From positions 1 through 63,177 of the forward strand of contig CAZWZF010000024.1 in the NCBI GenBank assembly GCA_964638715.1: a stretch of DNA of 63,177 nucleotides, given 5' to 3'. Below are positions 24,735 through 31,729 of this stretch, piece after piece. The translations under genes were made by a program, and so were the position numbers. The DNA comes from JBAXQQ01 sp037131695. Its GTDB lineage: Bacteria > Armatimonadota > Hebobacteria > CAIYQO01. The notes under the pieces were generated by a model that was not told where the DNA came from, made no database searches, and worked only from the letters and a program-made list of their open reading frames with translations. Positions within the stretch are counted from its first letter, which is position 1, and each line of letters begins with the position of its first letter.

Positions 24735-25297
24735 TTTTTTACTCCTGTTTTCTTCGCCAACGCCGGTTTTTTAATCGGTATCAGTTTGTCAAAAGATGCT
24801 GGTTCAGTAATTTTTAATACACTCTCGGCATGGCCATCAAGGTAGGACGCTATTGCGTAACCGCCGTGACGAAATCTTACATCAGATGGCGTATAATATA
24901 TATTATTCAGCGTTCGGTTTGCTTCAGTTTTAGTTACGCCATCCACAGTTATGATGGTTGTTTTCATCTGTTTGCTGTCAAAATCGTCTGTTGAACGGCC
25001 GGATAAATTATTGTTATAAAGGTATCCATTTTTCAGTTTTCTATCTGCCCGGCAAGTTAAAAAATCTTTGTCGACATTAATATCAGACCAGACTTTTGAT
25101 GAGTCAGGGAAAACTTCTTCGTGATCCTGGGCATAAAAAAGAACGCACAACGCCATTTGCTTTTGATTACCCAAACAATATGTTGATGCTGATAAAGTGC
25201 ATCGTGGATGCGTGAATACCGGAAACAAAATAACACCCAGCACCACCAATACGGTGGTGACGATAATTATTTCCAATTTTGTAAAACCGATTTTCAT
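24731..25297 (-). CDS. Short pseudopilin-like protein, array member
   Basis: 188 residues. The signal KIG|FTKLE keeps Gly at -1 and Glu at +5. The helix is followed by FPVFTHPRCTLSASTYCLGN, so the usual AREKA stretch is altered. Shared blocks are YAQDHEEVFPDSSKVWSDIN, YLYNNNLSGRS, ITVDGVTKTEANRTLNNIYY and RFRHGGYAIASYLDGHAESV. The tail is KKPALAKKTGVKK. It overlaps the next gene by 4 bases; 36 bases separate it from the upstream pseudogene, the only such gap inside the contiguous operon. The start fits the block structure, although no strong ribosome site is evident. Confidence 0.85.
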   Translation of the reverse strand: MKIGFTKLEIIIVTTVLVVLGVILFPVFTHPRCTLSASTYCLGNQKQMALCVLFYAQDHEEVFPDSSKVWSDINVDKDFLTCRADRKLKNGYLYNNNLSGRSTDDFDSKQMKTTIITVDGVTKTEANRTLNNIYYTPSDVRFRHGGYAIASYLDGHAESVLKITEPASFDKLIPIKKPALAKKTGVKK

Positions 25298-25333
25298 TGT
25301 TTCTAACCTTATCTATCGGAGATGAATTTGCTG

Positions 25334-25912
25334 TTATTTACTATGCTTTCCCTTCTTTTTCACCGCAGGCTTCACCACCGGTTTCTCCACCACCATCTTA
25401 ACCGGCAAATCCCATGGCAATTTGGCGGTGGTTTTGCTGATTGGCGCAACGTGTCCGTCGACAAATGATGCCATAGCATTATCGGAGTGCCGATATTGCA
25501 CATCGGATGCTGAATAATAGATATTGCCATTATATATAGTTTCTCCATCAACTGTTGCAAATATCGCTGTGGGGTCATCTATTTTCGTAATATTAACACC
25601 GGCAATTTTATTATTATACAGGTAACCAATCGGCAATTTTTTTCCCGCAGTTGGACATATTAATACACCCGGGTCTGTTTTAATATCCGACTATATTGAT
25701 GTCGTTAATGGTAATAAATCATTATGGTCTTGCGCATACATTTGTAGAGATGCCACGATTTGCCTTTGGTTGCTGGTACATGTGGAATAGCGAGGCTTGT
25801 CAGGATGACCCATGCGTCGCAATAAGAAAAGCAAAATATTTCCAATTACAATAATCACAACAATAATCATTATAATTTCTATCAACGATGCTCCTCGATT
25901 ATTTCTTCTCAT
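25334..25912 (-). pseudogene. Pseudopilin array member interrupted by one in-frame amber codon
   Basis: One reading frame runs from ATG 25912 to stop 25334 except for TAG at 25691-25693. The first part ends QDHNDLLPLTTSI, then TAG, then SDIKTDPGVLICPTAGKKLP. In intact relatives this position is Trp (IWSDLKLDPGVLICP in the gene at 74; VWSDIN in the 24731 gene), so a single G-to-A change TGG to TAG explains it. All other blocks are kept, including YRHSDNAMASFVDGH and the KPAVKKKGKHSK tail. Several genes here end in TAG, so amber is not reassigned. It is a recent pseudogene, a readthrough product or a sequencing error. The start overlaps the upstream stop by 14 bases. Confidence 0.85.
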
Positions 25913-26453
25913 GTTTAACTCCCTTCTTTTTCACCACCGGTTTCTCCACCGGCAGATCCCATGGCAACTTGACATCGTTTTTGCTTACATAGCTTACATG
26001 ACCATCGGCGAATGATGCTATTGCTGTATCGCTATGTCGATAGCATATATTTGTTTGCGAGATATAGATATGTTCATTGTAAATAGTCTCGCCATCAACG
26101 GTAACAAATATTTTAGTTGGGTCATCTATTTTATCAATATTTAAAACGGATAATTTATTGTTGTAAAGAAAACCATTTAGCAATGTTTTTGCTTTAGGAC
26201 ATATTAAAACATCTGGGTCTACCTTAACATTTGCCCAAACTGTAGATGACAAAGGAAATATATTACTATGGTCTTGTACATACATTTGTAAGGATGCTTC
26301 GATTTGTCGTTGTTGGCTTGAGCAAGATGTATTTCTGCCTCTTCTGGCTTCTCTATAACGTGCTATTACCGGATAAAGAAAGGCTGCGACTATCACGAGT
26401 GCCACTATCACCATCATCACTTCAATTACCGTTACCCCATGTTTTCTTCTCAT
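25899..26453 (-). CDS. Short pseudopilin-like protein, array member
   Basis: 184 residues. Signal KHG|VTVIE, helix to about residue 30, then RYREARRGRNTSCSSQQRQI, MYVQDHSNIFPLSSTVWANV, CPKAKTLLNGFLYNNKLSVL, FVTVDGETIYNEHIYISQ and YRHSDTAIASFADGHVSYVS. The tail is EKPVVKKKGVKHEKK. The stop lies 14 bases inside the next gene, an arrangement seen again in the relic junction at 23127-23140. The start overlaps the upstream gene by 4 bases. Confidence 0.86.
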   Translation of the reverse strand: MRRKHGVTVIEVMMVIVALVIVAAFLYPVIARYREARRGRNTSCSSQQRQIEASLQMYVQDHSNIFPLSSTVWANVKVDPDVLICPKAKTLLNGFLYNNKLSVLNIDKIDDPTKIFVTVDGETIYNEHIYISQTNICYRHSDTAIASFADGHVSYVSKNDVKLPWDLPVEKPVVKKKGVKHEKK

Positions 26454-26986
26454 TTTCCACTCCCCTCATCTGGCTGTTTGTCCCAGGATTCTTTTTCGGT
26501 TATTTTTTCTATTGCTTCGGCGTGGCCGTCAATAAAGCCGGCGACTGCTTTGCCATCGTGACGATATTGTATATCGTCCGGCGAATAATAGATATTGTTC
26601 AGCGTCCTTTTTTTGCCTTTCACCGTTTCGCCGTCTACCGTTACCATTCGCAAAACCATGTTGGTATCGGACAAATTAACACCGGACAGGTTGTTGTTGT
26701 ACAGGTAGCCATTGCTGTTTTTTGAATCTTCCGGGCATTTCAACACAGCGGACTGAAACTCGGTAATAGACCATACTTCCGCCGATGGCGGCAGGCTATC
26801 CGAGTGGTCGTGGCTATACATATTTATGGCAATCATAATCGCTCTCTGGTTGCTCATACATGATGTCGTACCCGCTTTGTGGCGGTCTTTATTAAATATC
26901 GGGTACATTATCACCGCTATTATCGACAACGCGACAATAGTTGTTAATAACTCAATGAGAGTTCCACCCAAATTAAGCTGTCTCAT
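26450..26986 (-). CDS. Short pseudopilin-like protein, array member
   Basis: 178 residues. The signal region is NLG|GTLIE if the first Gly is taken as -1, giving Glu at +5. The helix is followed by NKDRHKAGTTSCMSNQRAIM, MYSHDHSDSLPPSAEVWSIT, CPEDSKNSNGYLYNNNLSGV, VTVDGETVKGKKRTLNNIYY and YRHDGKAVAGFIDGHAEAIE. The tail is short (DKQPDEGSGK) and not lysine-rich, unlike most of the array. It overlaps both neighbours by 4 bases. It looks closest to the isolated member at 22284. Confidence 0.86.
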   Translation of the reverse strand: MRQLNLGGTLIELLTTIVALSIIAVIMYPIFNKDRHKAGTTSCMSNQRAIMIAINMYSHDHSDSLPPSAEVWSITEFQSAVLKCPEDSKNSNGYLYNNNLSGVNLSDTNMVLRMVTVDGETVKGKKRTLNNIYYSPDDIQYRHDGKAVAGFIDGHAEAIEKITEKESWDKQPDEGSGK

Positions 26987-27567
26987 TCCTTCTTAACCTT
27001 GCTGTTTGATGGATTAATTATACCCACTTTATCCCAGGATTCCGGTTCGGTGACTTTTTTAACATGTTCTACATGGCCATCAAGAAAAGATGCGATAGCA
27101 GATGTTGATTTATAATGCCGATACTCGACATCCCATGGTGTATAGTAAATGTCTTCAATTATCCGGTTAGGTCCGATAGTGGTTTTCCCGTCTACCGTCA
27201 GCAAGATAGTTGTCGGGTCTGCCGTTTTAAGATATTTATCCATGTTCATACCAGACAAATTGTTGTTGTAAAGATAATTATTGTGAAATTCTTTTTTTGC
27301 CGGGCACTTCATCTTTGCAACATCTGCTCCCAAAACAGTCCACACCTTTGATGATAATGGCAAAGTTTCCTCGTGGTCTTGAGCATATATTTGAATTAAT
27401 GTAGCGATTTGTCTTTGATTGTCCATACAAGTGCCTTCTCTTGCAGGTGGTCCCTTATCTCCATGAGGTAGAGATAAAAATACAAACCCCACTATCACCC
27501 CGACAAACATAATAATCATCAAAATTTCAAGAAAAGCCAATCCCCGGCTATGCGATATAGTTCTCAT
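26983..27567 (-). CDS. Short pseudopilin-like protein, array member
   Basis: 194 residues. Signal SRG|LAFLE, then a very hydrophobic helix and a proline/glycine-rich replacement of the usual charged stretch (LPHGDKGPPAREGTCMDNQR). Shared blocks are YAQDHEETLPLSSKVWTVLG, NYLYNNNLSGMNMDK, LTVDGKTTIGPNRIIEDIYY and VEYRHYKSTSAIASFLDGHV. The spacing between RH and DGH is longer than in the classic H-x9-DG motif. The tail is SNSKVKKE. It overlaps both neighbours by 4 bases. Confidence 0.86.
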   Translation of the reverse strand: MRTISHSRGLAFLEILMIIMFVGVIVGFVFLSLPHGDKGPPAREGTCMDNQRQIATLIQIYAQDHEETLPLSSKVWTVLGADVAKMKCPAKKEFHNNYLYNNNLSGMNMDKYLKTADPTTILLTVDGKTTIGPNRIIEDIYYTPWDVEYRHYKSTSAIASFLDGHVEHVKKVTEPESWDKVGIINPSNSKVKKE

Positions 27568-28148
27568 TTCTTCACTCCAGTTTTCTTTTGAATAATCGGT
27601 TTATCCCATGATTCCGGTTCGGTGACTTTGTTTATCAGGCTTACATGTCCATCAACATAAGACGCTACTGCCCAATACATATTCTTTTCTTTCTCATAGT
27701 GCCGAAACAGCACATCGGCAGGAGTGTAATAAGTATTGTTAAGAGAACGATTTGGACCGATGGTGGTTTTGCCATCAATAGTCACCATCTTTTTTGCATA
27801 ATTCTTTGTATAATTAGATATTTTGCTGTAATTAACACCAGATAGATTATTATTGTAGAGGTAACCATTAGGATTTTTTTTATCTTGCGGGCAAATTAAA
27901 AGAGGTTTATCTATTTGAATAACACCCCAAATAGTTGATGATTCTGGAAATATATCGTCATGGTCCTGGATATACATGGCTAAACCTGCCGCAATTTGTC
28001 TTTGATTGCTGAGACAGGTAGGTGGACGTGGTTTTTCTATACCACCATGATGTCCGAAAAATGGGTGTAAAAATATGATTAATAAAGTGATTACAATTAT
28101 AATACCAAAAACTTCAGCTAATATAATATCAGGATTGACGTGCTTCAT
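27564..28148 (-). CDS. Short pseudopilin-like protein with degenerate prepilin site, array member
   Basis: 194 residues. The start reads MKHVNPDIILAEVFGIIIVI. Glu is placed as at +5, but the residue at -1 would be Asp, not the Gly required by prepilin peptidase, so processing may fail. The rest is family-typical: TCLSNQRQIAAGLAMYIQDH, GYLYNNNLSGVNYSK, VTIDGKTTIGPNRSLNNTYY, LFRHYEKEKNMYWAVASYVD then GH, with a 6-residue longer RH-to-DGH loop. The tail is KKTGVKK. It overlaps both neighbours by 4 bases, so the frame is intact and conserved by position. Confidence 0.85.
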   Translation of the reverse strand: MKHVNPDIILAEVFGIIIVITLLIIFLHPFFGHHGGIEKPRPPTCLSNQRQIAAGLAMYIQDHDDIFPESSTIWGVIQIDKPLLICPQDKKNPNGYLYNNNLSGVNYSKISNYTKNYAKKMVTIDGKTTIGPNRSLNNTYYTPADVLFRHYEKEKNMYWAVASYVDGHVSLINKVTEPESWDKPIIQKKTGVKK

Positions 28149-28714
28149 TTTTTCACTCCTGTTTTCTTTTCAATTATCGGTTTATCCCAGGATTCCGGTT
28201 CGGTGACTTTGTTTACCGATTCAATATGGCCATCAGCGAAAGATGCTATTGCGTAATTTTGATTTTTCACTTTATCAAAATGTCGATATTGCACATCAGT
28301 TGGAGAGTAGTAAATATTTTCATATTTCCTGTTTGGTGTAAGGAAATTGTTCCCATCGATAGTTAACATCTTTTTTTCAGGATGAGTGATTTTTTTGATA
28401 TTAATACCGGATAAATTATTATTAAAAAGATAACCTCTTTTTAATTCTTTTGCATTTGGGCATATTAAAACACCAGATTCCATACAAATACCTGACCATG
28501 CTAAAACTGATTCTGGCAGTGTTCCTTCATGGTCTTGTGCATAGATTTGGAAACCTGCTGCGATTTGTCGCTGGTTGGTTGTACAAATCCGATTTGGTGA
28601 TTGTTCACGGGCAGGCGTTAAAATAGGGTATAAAATAGCTGATATAATTGCTATTGCTACAATAATAACAAGCAGTTCAAGTAATGATATCCCATAACAA
28701 TATTTTCTTTCCAT
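28145..28714 (-). CDS. Short pseudopilin-like protein, first gene of the array operon
   Basis: 189 residues. Signal CYG|ISLLE, helix to about residue 30, then TPAREQSPNRICTTNQRQIA, YAQDHEGTLPESVLAWSGIC, CPNAKELKRGYLFNNNLSGI, LTIDGNNFLTPNRKYENIYY and QYRHFDKVKNQNYAIASFAD then GH. Tail EKKTGVKK. AAGGAG lies before the start at 28714, the strongest ribosome site of the operon. It lies next to a plausible promoter (28739-28767). The shared RH-to-DGH insertion and the TEPESWDKPI segment group it with the next gene. Confidence 0.87.
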   Translation of the reverse strand: MERKYCYGISLLELLVIIVAIAIISAILYPILTPAREQSPNRICTTNQRQIAAGFQIYAQDHEGTLPESVLAWSGICMESGVLICPNAKELKRGYLFNNNLSGINIKKITHPEKKMLTIDGNNFLTPNRKYENIYYSPTDVQYRHFDKVKNQNYAIASFADGHIESVNKVTEPESWDKPIIEKKTGVKK

Positions 28715-28738
28715 TATGACTTCTCCTTAATATTCTCT

Positions 28739-28767
28739 ATAATAATACTATTAATCCGAAAATTCAA
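28739..28767 (-). promoter_or_regulatory. Candidate sigma-70 promoter of the pseudopilin array
   Basis: On the minus strand TTGAAT (28762-28767) and TATTAT (28739-28744) are separated by 17 bases and lie about 25 bases before the first array start codon. This is the only promoter-like pair I see for the contiguous operon. Confidence 0.5.
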
Positions 28768-28821
28768 TAGAAAGAGGGGTGCAATTACGAATTACTAATT
28801 ACGAATTACGAATTTAATTCA

Positions 28822-28898
28822 CATGGATGGGCAGGATGGGAAGGATATGTGTTTTGCTTTGCAAAAAAATCTTGTAAATCATGTTAATCATGTCAAAA
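28822..28898 (+). repeat. Dispersed composite repeat (gatgggcaggatgggaagga ... gttaatcatgtcaaaa), plus copy 1
   Basis: About 77 bases with gatgggcaggatgggaagga, tgttttgctttgcaaaaa and aatcatgttaatcatgtcaa. The copy at 35878-35956 has the same three blocks in the same order; the copy at 18528-18590 lies on the other strand. Confidence 0.8.
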
Positions 28899-28964
28899 TA
28901 AAATTACGAATTTTAGACCTAATTCGCAATTCTCAATTCTTAACTGTCAATTCCCCCCTCGTTC

Positions 28965-28993
28965 TTGCCCATTCCATCTCATGCCGGTATAAT
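28965..28993 (+). promoter_or_regulatory. Candidate sigma-70 promoter
   Basis: TTGCCC (28965-28970) and TATAAT (28988-28993) are separated by 17 bases, 28 bases before the oxidoreductase start. Confidence 0.55.
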
Positions 28994-29021
28994 ATCAGCG
29001 ACAAAGTTGAGGTTTATTATT

Positions 29022-29786
29022 ATGACTACAGTAACCGAATATACCAATGTTTTTGACCGTACCGAGGGTATGTGCGATGTGCGGATGCATTATTGCCCGG
29101 GTTGCGCCCATGGTATTGCCCACCGACTGGTGGCAGAGGCGCTCACCGAATTGGGATTGTTGGAGAAGACAGTGGGGGTTTGCCCGGTTGGATGTGCTGT
29201 ATTTGCGTATGATTACTTCAATTGCGATATGATTCAGGCAAGCCACGGCCGCGCGCCGGCAGTTGCCACCGGGGCAAAACGCTGCAATCCTGACTCTTTT
29301 GTATTCACCTATCAAGGCGACGGCGACCTGGCATCCATCGGGATGGCAGAGATTGTCCATGCCGCTGCCCGCAGCGAAAATATTTCTGTGATATTCATTA
29401 ATAACGCGGTCTATGGCATGACCGGCGGCCAGATGGCTCCTACCACGCTGGCAGGTATGGCCACTACCACCTCGCCGTTGGGACGCGACATTTCCCGCGC
29501 CGGATATCCAATAAGAATGAGCGAAATGCTGGCAACCCTCGACGGCGCAACCTATATCTCCCGCCATGCGGTGTCATCGCCAAAATATGTAAACGCGGCG
29601 AAAAAAGCTATATTGGAAGCCTTTACCGTACAGGTAGAAAATAAGGGGTTTTCGATGGTAGAGATTTTATCCACCTGCCCGACATGGTGGGGCAAGGCGC
29701 CGAAGGAAGCGATGGGCTGGCTGGACGACAAGATGATCGAGCAGTATCCGCTGGGGCAATACGCCGACCGTAGGGATATTCGATAG
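29022..29786 (+). CDS. 2-oxoacid:ferredoxin oxidoreductase, beta (thiamine diphosphate) subunit
   Basis: Start at ATG 29022 (MTTVTEYTNVFDRTEGMCDV), with GAGG upstream; the frame is open earlier but runs through the promoter. The 254-residue subunit has HYCPGCAHGIAHRLV, the ThDP-binding GDGDLASIGMAEIVHAAARS ending in IFINN, the segment YGMTGGQMAPTT, and CPTWWGKAPKEAMGWLDDKM near the end. This matches the VorB/KorB-type beta subunit, which with alpha, gamma and ferredoxin-like delta subunits converts 2-oxoacids plus CoA to acyl-CoA and reduced ferredoxin. No alpha, gamma or delta gene lies next to it: upstream is the divergent pilin array, downstream tsaE. That orphan position is odd. Substrate (branched-chain oxoacid or 2-oxoglutarate) cannot be told. 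Confidence 0.88.
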   Translation: MTTVTEYTNVFDRTEGMCDVRMHYCPGCAHGIAHRLVAEALTELGLLEKTVGVCPVGCAVFAYDYFNCDMIQASHGRAPAVATGAKRCNPDSFVFTYQGDGDLASIGMAEIVHAAARSENISVIFINNAVYGMTGGQMAPTTLAGMATTTSPLGRDISRAGYPIRMSEMLATLDGATYISRHAVSSPKYVNAAKKAILEAFTVQVENKGFSMVEILSTCPTWWGKAPKEAMGWLDDKMIEQYPLGQYADRRDIR

Positions 29787-29812
29787 TAATATTATTACAC
29801 AGAGCATATCTG

Positions 29813-29840
29813 GTAGAGACGCACGGCCGTGCGTCTCTAC
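29813..29840. repeat. 28-bp perfect palindrome, copy 2 (core gacgcacggccgtgcgtc)
   Basis: Second copy of the palindrome at 18493-18520, between the oxidoreductase gene and tsaE. Outer bases differ from copy 1 but still pair. It may act as a terminator hairpin for the upstream gene, but no T-run follows. Confidence 0.85.
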
Positions 29841-29852
29841 GTTTAACAAAAT

Positions 29853-30317
29853 ATGATCAAAAAGACGATTATTGTTAATAGTGCGGAAGAAACCCGGGCG
29901 ATGGGGAACCGGCTGGCGGTTTTTTCGCGTGCCGGCGATATATTGTGGCTGCATGGCGACCTGGGGGCGGGAAAGACGGAAATGACCAAGGGGATTGCCG
30001 TCGGACTGGCTGCGCAGGACGCGGTATCGTCGCCTTCATTCGCGCTGATTCACGAATATACTGGCGGACGACTGCCGCTGTACCACGCCGACCTGTACCG
30101 GCTGGATACCATCAGCGCCATCGACCTGGGACTGGAAGATTACCTGGAAGGCGATGGATTGACGGTGGTGGAGTGGGGCGAAAGACTGCCGAAAGATTTT
30201 TATGATGACGGGATTGACCTGTATCTGAATAGAGTGGATGACCAGGACAGCCGCGAAATTATCATCGTTCCGCGCGGTGAAAACGCCATCGCGTGGCTGG
30301 CCCGGACGGAGTTGTAA
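29853..30317 (+). CDS. tsaE: tRNA N6-threonylcarbamoyladenosine biosynthesis ATPase
   Basis: 154 residues, standard length. The Walker A motif is in LHGDLGAGKTEMTKGIA, VSSPSFALIHEY follows, LPLYHADLYRLD is typical, and VVEWGERLP closes the core. TsaE binds the TsaB-TsaD complex and drives t6A37 formation on ANN-decoding tRNAs. It overlaps tsaB by one base (TAATG), so the two are coupled. No clear Shine-Dalgarno sequence precedes the start. Confidence 0.95.
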   Translation: MIKKTIIVNSAEETRAMGNRLAVFSRAGDILWLHGDLGAGKTEMTKGIAVGLAAQDAVSSPSFALIHEYTGGRLPLYHADLYRLDTISAIDLGLEDYLEGDGLTVVEWGERLPKDFYDDGIDLYLNRVDDQDSREIIIVPRGENAIAWLARTEL

Positions 30318-30973
30318 TGCTGATTTTAACTATTGAAACCTGTACCGATATGAGCACACTGGGACTGGTGAAAAATGGCGCGGTGCTTGCCGCTGCCGAG
30401 TTTCCCAGCCGCCACACCCTGGCGAAAGGCATTATCAGCCGGATTGACTGGCTGCTTAACGATGCCGGGTTCAAAAAAAACGACATCGAGGCAATCGCGC
30501 TTTCCATCGGCCCGGGGTCATTCACTGGCGTGCGGATTGGCGCCGCCGCCGCAAAGATGCTGGCATGGGGGTTGAATATCCCGCTGGTCGCGGTCAGCAC
30601 CCTGGAAGCTATTGTTTACCCGTATCACGATTTTAAAACCGCCTTGCTGGCACCGATAATAAATGCCCGCCGCCACCAGGTATACACCGCGCTGTTTCAT
30701 CATGGCACACGCCTGACCGAGGATAAACTGTTGAGCGCGGACGATTTTCACACGTTAATAGACGAGAATAACGAAGTGGCAGTGGAAACAATCATCATCG
30801 GTCTTACAGACGGTTTGCCGGCACCATTCATAACGGAGAATTACGTTGCCGTGCGCGCGTTGGCAACCCCGCATTCGCTGGCCGCCATTGCCGAGAAAAA
30901 GATAGCCGCCGGAGAAACCGTCGACCCGATGACAGCAACGCCGATTTATCTGCGCGCCGCCGCGGATAGATGA
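30317..30973 (+). CDS. tsaB: tRNA threonylcarbamoyladenosine biosynthesis protein TsaB
   Basis: 218 residues from ATG 30317 (MLILTIETCTDMSTLGLV), sharing one base with the tsaE stop; an earlier in-frame start lies inside tsaE. The ASKHA-fold opening is followed by IALSIGPGSFTGVRIGAAAA, the diagnostic GPGSFTGxR motif, and by APIINARRHQVYTALF. It is the scaffold partner of TsaD, which is not in the window. Part of a tsaE-tsaB-rimI block. Confidence 0.95.
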   Translation: MLILTIETCTDMSTLGLVKNGAVLAAAEFPSRHTLAKGIISRIDWLLNDAGFKKNDIEAIALSIGPGSFTGVRIGAAAAKMLAWGLNIPLVAVSTLEAIVYPYHDFKTALLAPIINARRHQVYTALFHHGTRLTEDKLLSADDFHTLIDENNEVAVETIIIGLTDGLPAPFITENYVAVRALATPHSLAAIAEKKIAAGETVDPMTATPIYLRAAADR

Positions 30974-30974
30974 A

Positions 30975-31105
30975 ATGGCAAATGACAAATGGCAAATGGC
31001 AAATTGCAAATTTAAAATTAAAAATGCAAAATTAAAAATTACAGGACTTTCACCTTTTTATGAATATCGTAGGGGCAATCCCTTGTGGTTGCCCGGTATT
31101 ACTTA
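30975..31105. repeat. Iterated 'aaatggcaaatt / aaaattaaaaatgcaaaatt' and 'gtaggggcaatccc' repeats
   Basis: Between tsaB and rimI. Two dispersed repeat types lie side by side: an AT-rich iteration (aaatggcaaatgacaaatgg, aattaaaaatgcaaaattaa) also found at 22252-22282 and 58725-58765, and a hairpin-forming block with ggggcaatcccttgtggttg then ccc (about 31071-31097). The second type is familiar from intergenic regions of many unrelated bacteria. Confidence 0.65.
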
Positions 31106-31122
31106 AAATCGTTAGGTAAAAA

Positions 31123-31587
31123 ATGCCGGAACCAGAGAAAAAATATCGATTTACCGAGATGACATTGGCTGACTTGCCGCGTATCTATGAAATAGAATGC
31201 GCCTGTTTTCCGACACCATGGGATATCGAGTCGTACAAGGGTGAATTGAATAATCCGGCTTCTTTTTACATTGTTGCCCGCGATGGCGACAATCCGGTGG
31301 CATTTGGCGGCATCTGGATTATCGAGGGGCACGCCCATATTGTCACCATGGCGACTGACGAAAATCATCGCCGCCAGGGATTGGCGCGGATGATAATAAA
31401 CAAGTTCATCCACGAATGTAAAAACCGCGATGTGGAAGAGATAACCCTGGAAGTGCGGGTTCACAACGAAGCGGCAAAGAACCTGTACAAATCATTCGGC
31501 TTTGTCACCGTCGGCATTCGTCCGAAATATTACCCGGACACCAATGAAGATGCCCTGGTGATGCTGATGCCATTGAGCAAATTATGA
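31123..31587 (+). CDS. rimI: Ribosomal-protein-alanine N-acetyltransferase
   Basis: 154-residue GNAT protein. MTLADLPRIYEIECACFPTP and WDIESYKGELNN match RimI openings; VTMATDENHRRQGLARMIIN is the acetyl-CoA motif; EITLEVRVHNEAAKNLYKSF and GFVTVGIRPKYYPDTNEDAL are highly characteristic (x-LEVR-x-N-x-A-x-LY). It acetylates the N-terminal alanine of ribosomal protein S18. Its place after tsaE and tsaB is the common bacterial arrangement, here with 149 bases of repeats between. Confidence 0.93.
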   Translation: MPEPEKKYRFTEMTLADLPRIYEIECACFPTPWDIESYKGELNNPASFYIVARDGDNPVAFGGIWIIEGHAHIVTMATDENHRRQGLARMIINKFIHECKNRDVEEITLEVRVHNEAAKNLYKSFGFVTVGIRPKYYPDTNEDALVMLMPLSKL

Positions 31588-31640
31588 TTAAATTTTGACA
31601 TGATTAACATGATTGACATGATTAAAATATTATAAAATAG

Positions 31641-31699
31641 GTCACTTCGATAGGCTCAGTGACCGGCAAAATTACGGTCACTGAGCTTATCGAAGTGAC
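31641..31699. repeat. 24-bp inverted repeat 'cacttcgataggctcagtga'
   Basis: Left arm 31641-31664 and right arm 31676-31699 match at 23 of 24 positions; the exception can form a G-U pair. An 11-base loop lies between, and five T follow the right arm, so it could also terminate rimI transcription. The half-unit is related to cttcgacaggctcgggaa inside the coding sequence at 4768-4791. The preceding 31597-31630 is a partial minus copy of the 'catgattaacatgatt' repeat. Confidence 0.8.
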
Positions 31700-31729
31700 T
31701 TTTTAAGTTAAAGTAAGTCAAATATTATT

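Larger units (their letters stand above)
28715..29021. other. Divergent intergenic region with dispersed repeats (307 bases)
   Basis: Between the minus-strand pilin array and the plus-strand oxidoreductase gene. It holds the array promoter, iterated 'aattacgaatt' sequence (28783-28815), a full dispersed repeat (28822-28898) and the promoter of the next gene. I see no small gene in it. Confidence 0.7.

Noticed and set aside
25334..25912. Stop codon reassignment (TAG read as an amino acid)
   Set aside because: TAG is the natural end of several intact genes, e.g. at 1199-1201 and 13650-13652, so the amber in the pilin copy is a true stop.
22284..28714. Integron-like or phage tail-type cassette array
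   Set aside because: No integrase, attC-like sites or phage structural genes are present. The genes overlap by 4 bases instead of being separated by recombination sites, which fits duplication within an operon.
28783..28898. Possible CRISPR-like spacing of repeats
   Set aside because: The repeats are short, imperfect and adjacent without uniform unique spacers, and no cas genes are present. They are ordinary dispersed intergenic repeats.
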